Source: Kiritimatiellia bacterium (GTDB taxonomy: Bacteria; Verrucomicrobiota; Kiritimatiellia; JAAZAB01). Taken from it: 6,974 nucleotides of DNA. The first letter of the stretch is position 1. Each line of letters opens with the position of its first letter. The notes beneath the pieces were generated by a model. That model was not told the origin of the DNA. It saw nothing but the letters and a program-made list of their open reading frames with translations, and ran no database searches. The stretch spans positions 1 to 6,974 of the forward strand of contig JAGYMT010000089.1 in the NCBI GenBank assembly GCA_018400335.1. Reading direction: 5' to 3'. This document shows positions 6,660 to 6,974 of this stretch, piece by piece. The position numbers and the translations under genes were made by a program.

Positions 6660-6960
6660 GCAGCTTCCCTGGAACGCGGGATCGGGACACGGTGAGGACG
6701 CTGTTGAGAGAGCCATGCGCATTCGGAACCCATTCCGGGCACTCGGGATCAATGCACCAGACTTCGTTTACGATGAACTTGTATTCGTGCCGTCCCTTTG
6801 ACACCAGCAGCGACGTGGAATAGACTCCGTTCTTGAATATCAGCTTGTTCTTTTTGGGATTCCAGTCGTTGAAACTCCCCGCAACGAAAACCTCGCAGCC
6901 AGGTTCGGTCTTGATCTCAAATTTCGCGCGTTTCTTTCCCGCAAGCGATGAACCAGCCAT
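6643..6960 (-). CDS. Small stand-alone CBM48 (AMPK-beta-like) glycogen-binding protein
   Basis: This 105-residue protein is essentially one carbohydrate-binding module of the CBM48/AMPK-beta type, with no catalytic domain, signal peptide or membrane segment, so it should be cytoplasmic. The fold signature is clear: GSFNDWNP at residues 28-35, the strand GRHEYKFIV at 56-64, VW at 67-68, then DPECPEW from 71 and GSLNSVLTV at 83-91. By alignment to the AMPK beta glycogen-binding domain, W33, K61, W68 and N86 correspond to its sugar-contacting Trp, Lys, Trp and Asn. The ATG is supported by a very strong Shine-Dalgarno, GGGAGG, 6-7 nt upstream. Residues 1-10 and the last ~13 (ending RCGAI) lie outside the module. 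It is followed by glgP in the same direction after 330 nt. Its role is inferred: glycogen binding, or tethering a partner to glycogen. The domain call is firm; the function is not. Confidence 0.9.
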   Translation of the reverse strand: MAGSSLAGKKRAKFEIKTEPGCEVFVAGSFNDWNPKKNKLIFKNGVYSTSLLVSKGRHEYKFIVNEVWCIDPECPEWVPNAHGSLNSVLTVSRSRVPGKLRCGAI

Positions 6961-6964
6961 ACGA

Positions 6965-6972
6965 CACCTCCC
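6965..6972 (-). promoter_or_regulatory. Strong ribosome binding site of the CBM48 gene
   Basis: On the minus strand the bases before the ATG read AAGGGAGGTGTCGT. GGAGGTG is a near-perfect anti-16S match with ideal spacing. It fixes the start at 6960 and suggests strong translation, stronger than for the downstream enzymes. The promoter would lie outside the window. Confidence 0.85.
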
Positions 6973-6974
6973 TT

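Noticed and set aside
6500..6801. Short open frames across the repeat on both strands (6505-6801 plus, 6500-6742 minus)
   Set aside because: Their N- or C-terminal low-complexity peptides come directly from the 9-nt units, and the remainder is antisense to, or out of frame with, the CBM48 gene.

Overview
The window is a bacterial glycogen (alpha-1,4/1,6-glucan) metabolism cluster. All supported genes lie on the minus strand, so transcription runs from high to low coordinates. In that order they are: a small free-standing carbohydrate-binding protein of the CBM48 type (6643-6960), a 330-base intergenic region, a DUF3417-type alpha-glucan phosphorylase glgP (3742-6312), a GT5 glycogen synthase glgA (2085-3725) and a eukaryote-like GH13 branching enzyme glgB (77-2125). 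The last 76 bases hold no complete gene but could contain the first codons of another minus-strand gene.

glgP, glgA and glgB look like one transcriptional unit. glgP and glgA are 16 nt apart, and glgA and glgB overlap by 41 nt. A plausible sigma70-type promoter lies about 80 nt upstream of glgP, inside the intergenic region. The same region carries a 76-bp palindromic element built of 9-nt units, and a perfect 10-bp hairpin whose loop contains the stop codon of the CBM48 gene. Chain elongation (GlgA), branching (GlgB) and phosphorolysis (GlgP) would be produced together, with the small CBM48 protein as a possible glycogen-binding partner. No ADP-glucose pyrophosphorylase, debranching enzyme or regulator is visible.

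The organism appears to be a moderately GC-rich bacterium. The combination of a long-form GT5 synthase with an insertion before its K-x-G-G-L motif, a GH13_8-like branching enzyme and a DUF3417 phosphorylase suggests an uncultivated lineage in or near the PVC group (Kiritimatiellota, Lentisphaerota or Omnitrophota-like). That is an inference from family resemblance, not a placement.

I see no undescribed multi-gene system here. The unusual points are the acid-free, lysine/arginine-rich N-terminal tail on GlgA (with a shorter basic tail at the C-terminus of GlgB), the single-domain CBM48 protein, and the palindromic 9-nt-periodic repeat between the genes.
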